From Flavobacteriaceae bacterium (lineage in GTDB: Bacteria > Bacteroidota > Bacteroidia > Flavobacteriales > Flavobacteriaceae): 8,447 nt of DNA. Location of the stretch: contig WFMU01000289.1 of the NCBI GenBank assembly GCA_015488935.1, positions 1 to 8,447 of the forward strand, written 5' to 3'. The notes under the pieces were generated by a model. The model searched no databases. It was not told the origin of the DNA and saw only the letters and a program-made list of their open reading frames with translations. Below are positions 5,286 to 8,447 of the stretch, piece after piece. Position 1 is the first letter of the stretch; each line of letters opens with the position of its first letter. A program made the translations under genes and the position numbers.

Positions 5286-7742
5286 TTACAAAGTAAATCC
5301 AAACAAGAAACTACCAAACGAGTTGTTGTTATGGAAGGAGCGTACATAATCTAGTCGTAAAAAGCGGTACCGACCAAAACCGAGATTTTTTAAACCAATA
5401 TTAAATTCTGAATACGGTTTATTTTCTTTAGTAATAATGGTATTTGCACCAACTACCAACTTTAATTGAAATTGATTTATCCAAGGCACTTTTCGCAATA
5501 AGTAACCGTTAAATTGGTGTTCTAAATGTAATTCTACAAAGGCATCTTTGGTACTAAAATCGTAATATGGTACTAAACTAAATGAGTTTATATAATCTTG
5601 GATTAAACTTACATGTGTTTTATTAGAGTCGAAATGTTTGTAATCTACAAAAGATAAATCTTTGCTATTAAAAAAATTTCCTGTTTTAAAATTGTAATTA
5701 AAAGTTCCTTTGTTGCCAATTAAAAAACTTTGTGAAACGCCTACTTCGACAAAATCAAAATTATGTTCTTTAATGTTAGAACCGAATCCTTTAATGTAAG
5801 TAAAATCAAATTTTGGATATCTGTTAAAGATACTCAGGTTTATTTTTCGGTTTGGTAAAGAAATGTAATCTTGTCCAAAAATAATCGAAGATATAATTTT
5901 AAATTTATACAGATGGTGGTTATCAATTACAGCATGTGTATAATCGTTTGGTGCAAGTGGATTGTTTGAAGTATAGGTTCTATTTTCTCTATCAATAATC
6001 ACATTTTTACTAGTGTTAAAAACCGCTTTTCGGTCTTCATATGCTATATTTGCATGCATACGAACACCATTGTAAACTTCTAAACCATAGTCTATTTCGC
6101 CAAATGTTTTGTCGTAGAATTTTCCATAATTGGTTTCAAAAAATAAAGAACTTACAGTATTAAATAATGGTGTTACAGTTTTGGGCATAAATTGTGCTAA
6201 TTTTTTTCCACCACTAAGGGTTAATTTTGGTTTTAGTTTGTCGTTAAATTTGTAATAAATTTTTGCATTTGGTCTAAATTTTTTATCTGAAAAGCCATAA
6301 TTAAAATCGGCATTAAACCGAAAAGTTCGTCGTTTAATTTTATTTTTTTTATAATAAGATAATGTCATGCTACTATGCCATCCTTGTACAGTATTAAACA
6401 TTAGTAGTAGGGGAGAGCCAATAGTATATCCTGTTTTTTTGTAAGTATTTACATGGCTGTAACCTGTAACTAAACTAGCGAGTTTAAATTTATTTGCTTT
6501 AAAATCTAAAGAATCAAGAAACGATTTTGTTTTGCGAATTTCTTTAATACTATCTTTTAATTTATAATCCGAAACTTCTTCATTTGTAAGTGGAATTGGT
6601 CTTTTTTTATTCCAAAAAGTATTGTCTTTTTTATTAGAATTTTTTTCGTAAGAAACAATTTCTCTTGTGAAGGTTTTTGGTGTAATTAGTGGATTAAAGT
6701 TATAATTGCTATATACGGCAGTATATCTACCATCTATTTTTATACCAAGCATTCCAAATTTAAAATCGATACTTTGCGAGAAAACCGTCCATAATTTATT
6801 TTTTGGTGTATAGGAATAATTTTGTTTTAATACTAATTTATCTACTGCTCGTAATTGTAATTGTTTTCCAGAAATGGATAAATCTACAGCATAAATTTGC
6901 CAATCTTTTGCTACAATATATATGGTTCCTGCAAAAGAATTATCGGTTGTTCGTTTAGGAATTACTTTTATTTTATAAATAAGATGCTCACCTTCGTAAA
7001 AGCTAGATACTAATTTATATTTGTAATACGTAAAGGCATAACGTGCTATTGGCGAGATGATATTTTCACCTAAATCTACTACATTTTTATAGAAATTAAA
7101 ATCTACTTGTGATGCTTGATTAAAACTATAACCATTGTCATTTCCACTTATTTTAGAAGCTATAATTTGTTCTTTAAAATTCTTGGCGTTTTTGGTTATT
7201 TTAGAGATTGTTTCCGAAAGATATACTACACCACTTCGTGTAGAATCGAGTCCTCCACCCAAATCGCCTAAATCAAAACCAACAATTTTTTTTGGTGCAT
7301 TTTTAATACGATATACTCCTTTGGCATAAAAATCTGCTGTAAAAACGGCAGTTTTGTGTCTTATTTCCTTTCGATTTAGAATTACATTTCTAATTATTTT
7401 ATCTGCTTGATTGTCTTTTGAGTTTAAAATAATTTCTTTTAAAGCTTCTGTATCTTCAGACATTACAACATTTAGTGTGTATGGAAATTTTGTAATACGA
7501 ATTATTTTTTTAACAGTTTTGTAACCTAAAAATTTAAATATTACATAATATTTGCCTGTTTCATTAATTTTTAAACTGTAATTTCCATTATCGTTTGTGG
7601 TAGTACCACGATTAGCATCTTTTATAAAAACATTTACAAGTGCTAGTTTTTTATTATTTTCATCGCTTACTGTTCCTGTAATTTGCGCATGTAGCATACT
7701 GCTAAGAAAAATAAAAAGGAATAAAACAAAAAATGACTTCAT
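5286..7742 (-). CDS. DUF5686 outer-membrane protein with carboxypeptidase-regulatory-like domain
   Basis: This 818-residue protein has a Sec signal peptide (about 1-19, cleaving before Q20 in LHAQ), then a carboxypeptidase-regulatory-like beta-sandwich at about 21-95 with the typical ITGTVSDENNKKLALVNVFI start, GTTTNDNGNYSL and FLGYKTV. The remainder is the DUF5686 region, including the FDLGDLGGGLDSTRSGVVYLSE stretch near 156-177 and, from about 420, alternating aromatic/polar strands ending in FGSFLFGFTL, as expected of an outer-membrane beta-barrel with a C-terminal beta-signal. Such proteins are widespread in Bacteroidota and resemble TonB-dependent receptors at the N-terminus, but no plug domain is seen here, so it is not a SusC-type transporter. 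Substrate is unknown. It lies 56 bp downstream of the YhhN gene and is convergent with the antitoxin-like gene. It seems full length with no frameshift. Confidence 0.92.
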   Translation of the reverse strand: MKSFFVLFLFIFLSSMLHAQITGTVSDENNKKLALVNVFIKDANRGTTTNDNGNYSLKINETGKYYVIFKFLGYKTVKKIIRITKFPYTLNVVMSEDTEALKEIILNSKDNQADKIIRNVILNRKEIRHKTAVFTADFYAKGVYRIKNAPKKIVGFDLGDLGGGLDSTRSGVVYLSETISKITKNAKNFKEQIIASKISGNDNGYSFNQASQVDFNFYKNVVDLGENIISPIARYAFTYYKYKLVSSFYEGEHLIYKIKVIPKRTTDNSFAGTIYIVAKDWQIYAVDLSISGKQLQLRAVDKLVLKQNYSYTPKNKLWTVFSQSIDFKFGMLGIKIDGRYTAVYSNYNFNPLITPKTFTREIVSYEKNSNKKDNTFWNKKRPIPLTNEEVSDYKLKDSIKEIRKTKSFLDSLDFKANKFKLASLVTGYSHVNTYKKTGYTIGSPLLLMFNTVQGWHSSMTLSYYKKNKIKRRTFRFNADFNYGFSDKKFRPNAKIYYKFNDKLKPKLTLSGGKKLAQFMPKTVTPLFNTVSSLFFETNYGKFYDKTFGEIDYGLEVYNGVRMHANIAYEDRKAVFNTSKNVIIDRENRTYTSNNPLAPNDYTHAVIDNHHLYKFKIISSIIFGQDYISLPNRKINLSIFNRYPKFDFTYIKGFGSNIKEHNFDFVEVGVSQSFLIGNKGTFNYNFKTGNFFNSKDLSFVDYKHFDSNKTHVSLIQDYINSFSLVPYYDFSTKDAFVELHLEHQFNGYLLRKVPWINQFQLKLVVGANTIITKENKPYSEFNIGLKNLGFGRYRFLRLDYVRSFHNNNSFGSFLFGFTL

Positions 7743-7762
7743 AAAATAACTTTGTACAAACC

Positions 7763-7770
7763 TAAATCTA
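7763..7770 (-). promoter_or_regulatory. Possible -7 element before the DUF5686 gene
   Basis: On the minus strand TAGATTTA matches the Bacteroidota -7 consensus at seven of eight positions, 20 bp before the ATG at 7742. No clear -33 TTG is seen at the right distance. With only 56 bp between the two genes, read-through from the YhhN gene is equally likely. Confidence 0.25.
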
Positions 7771-7798
7771 TTTTTTTGGTATTGCTATTAATTGTTTG

Positions 7799-8447
7799 TT
7801 AAATGCTACTTTTTGCATTATCGGAATCTTTTTTTATTAAAGCTTTACAAATTAAAAATTGTGCTACAATATATGTTGTCATAATTAAAATACCAAAAAT
7901 TTCTTTAGCACTGTAAAACTTATTAAATGCTAACATACTATCTGACACAATAAAAAATATTGCTCCTAAAAACAAATATAAATTTGCTTTACTCTTTTTA
8001 CTACTATAATTTAGTGTTGTCATCATTCCAAAAATAGAAATAATCATGCCATATATGATAACTGGAAGCATTAATTTTCCTAAATGTTCTTTTAAAATGC
8101 TTATTAATATGGTAAAAAATATGACAAACGGAACTGCAGCCATAACGGTTTTTTGTAGTGATTTATTGTGAATTAAATCCGTAGTTATTTTTATATAAAA
8201 AAGATGTGCTACTAAAAAAGCACCCAATCCTAGCATAAAGTACAATTCGCCATTACCTAGCAGGAAAACATCGCCAAGAAAAGAAAAAATTAAACCGAGC
8301 AAATATATTTTGTTACTTTTTTTAACAGAAAAATAATAGTAAACAATTAAGCTAGGAATAATAAGTGGCTTACTAAAATTGCGAATGGATATATGCTGCG
8401 AAAAAACACCAATAATATCTATTGTAGATACTATAAGAAATATAACA
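7799..8447 (-). CDS. YhhN-family membrane protein (lysoplasmalogenase-like), 5' end outside window
   Basis: YhhN/TMEM86 proteins are polytopic membrane proteins; characterised members hydrolyse the vinyl-ether bond of lysoplasmalogens. Family hallmarks are visible: FSKPLIIPSL (from about 8380 leftward), LIFSFLGDVFLL with its conserved Asp, AHLFYI, and LGAIFFIVSDSMLAF with the second conserved Asp. About seven or eight hydrophobic segments fill the sequence. A shorter reading could start at the TTG at 8300-8302, but the frame stays open to the window edge and that extra 48 residues contain the KPL motif, so the TTG is an internal Leu codon. The window holds 215 codons plus the stop; family members run about 210-235 residues, so only a short N-terminus is missing. 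The DUF5686 gene follows after 56 bp. Enzymatic activity and substrate in this organism are inferred from the family only. Confidence 0.85.
   Translation of the reverse strand, partial: VIFLIVSTIDIIGVFSQHISIRNFSKPLIIPSLIVYYYFSVKKSNKIYLLGLIFSFLGDVFLLGNGELYFMLGLGAFLVAHLFYIKITTDLIHNKSLQKTVMAAVPFVIFFTILISILKEHLGKLMLPVIIYGMIISIFGMMTTLNYSSKKSKANLYLFLGAIFFIVSDSMLAFNKFYSAKEIFGILIMTTYIVAQFLICKALIKKDSDNAKSSI

Noticed and set aside
5253..5312. Possible remnant of a toxin gene after the antitoxin stop
   Set aside because: The in-frame continuation is only about 20 codons, resembles no toxin, and runs into the convergent gene's 3' end.
7135..7329. 64-codon plus-strand ORF inside the DUF5686 gene
   Set aside because: Antisense shadow of a well-supported gene.
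5286..7742. Reading the DUF5686 protein as a TonB-dependent receptor because of its N-terminal carboxypeptidase-like domain
   Set aside because: No plug domain or TonB box is visible after the first 95 residues, and the remainder has the DUF5686 pattern.

Overview
The window is AT-rich chromosomal DNA from a member of the Bacteroidota, most likely a marine-type Flavobacteriaceae. This rests on the DUF5686/carboxypeptidase-regulatory outer-membrane protein, the YhhN and Aat sequence types, strong A/T codon preference, starts without a clear Shine-Dalgarno, and several upstream matches to the Bacteroidota -7 element TAnnTTTG. Genus cannot be fixed from the sequence alone.

Layout. Positions 1-295 hold no convincing gene, but contain a consensus DnaA box with a near-match abutting it. 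Positions 296-2845 are a compact three-gene cluster on the minus strand, read in the order vWA-type lipoprotein, four-TM membrane protein, aat. The first two genes overlap by one base (TAATG) and aat follows after about 25 bp. A 208-bp divergent promoter region (2846-3053) separates this cluster from fhs (formate-tetrahydrofolate ligase) on the plus strand. After fhs comes a 288-bp spacer with a near-perfect 31-nt palindrome and a second small hairpin. A 78-aa antitoxin-like gene (plus strand) follows, with no toxin partner in view. From 5286 to the right edge two genes run on the minus strand: an 818-aa DUF5686 outer-membrane protein, and upstream of it a YhhN-family membrane protein whose first codons lie beyond the window.

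How the genes fit together. Most are housekeeping or envelope genes: Aat marks proteins for the N-end rule, Fhs feeds one-carbon units into folate, the DUF5686 protein is an outer-membrane barrel, and YhhN may act on ether lysolipids. The least explained part is the coupled lipoprotein/membrane-protein pair upstream of aat. It looks like a two-component envelope module: a MIDAS-bearing vWA domain with a very lysine-rich insert, plus a four-TM protein with an N-terminal helical segment and a C-terminal beta-sandwich. I do not recognise a described system for it. No RNA genes, CRISPR arrays or intact mobile elements were seen.
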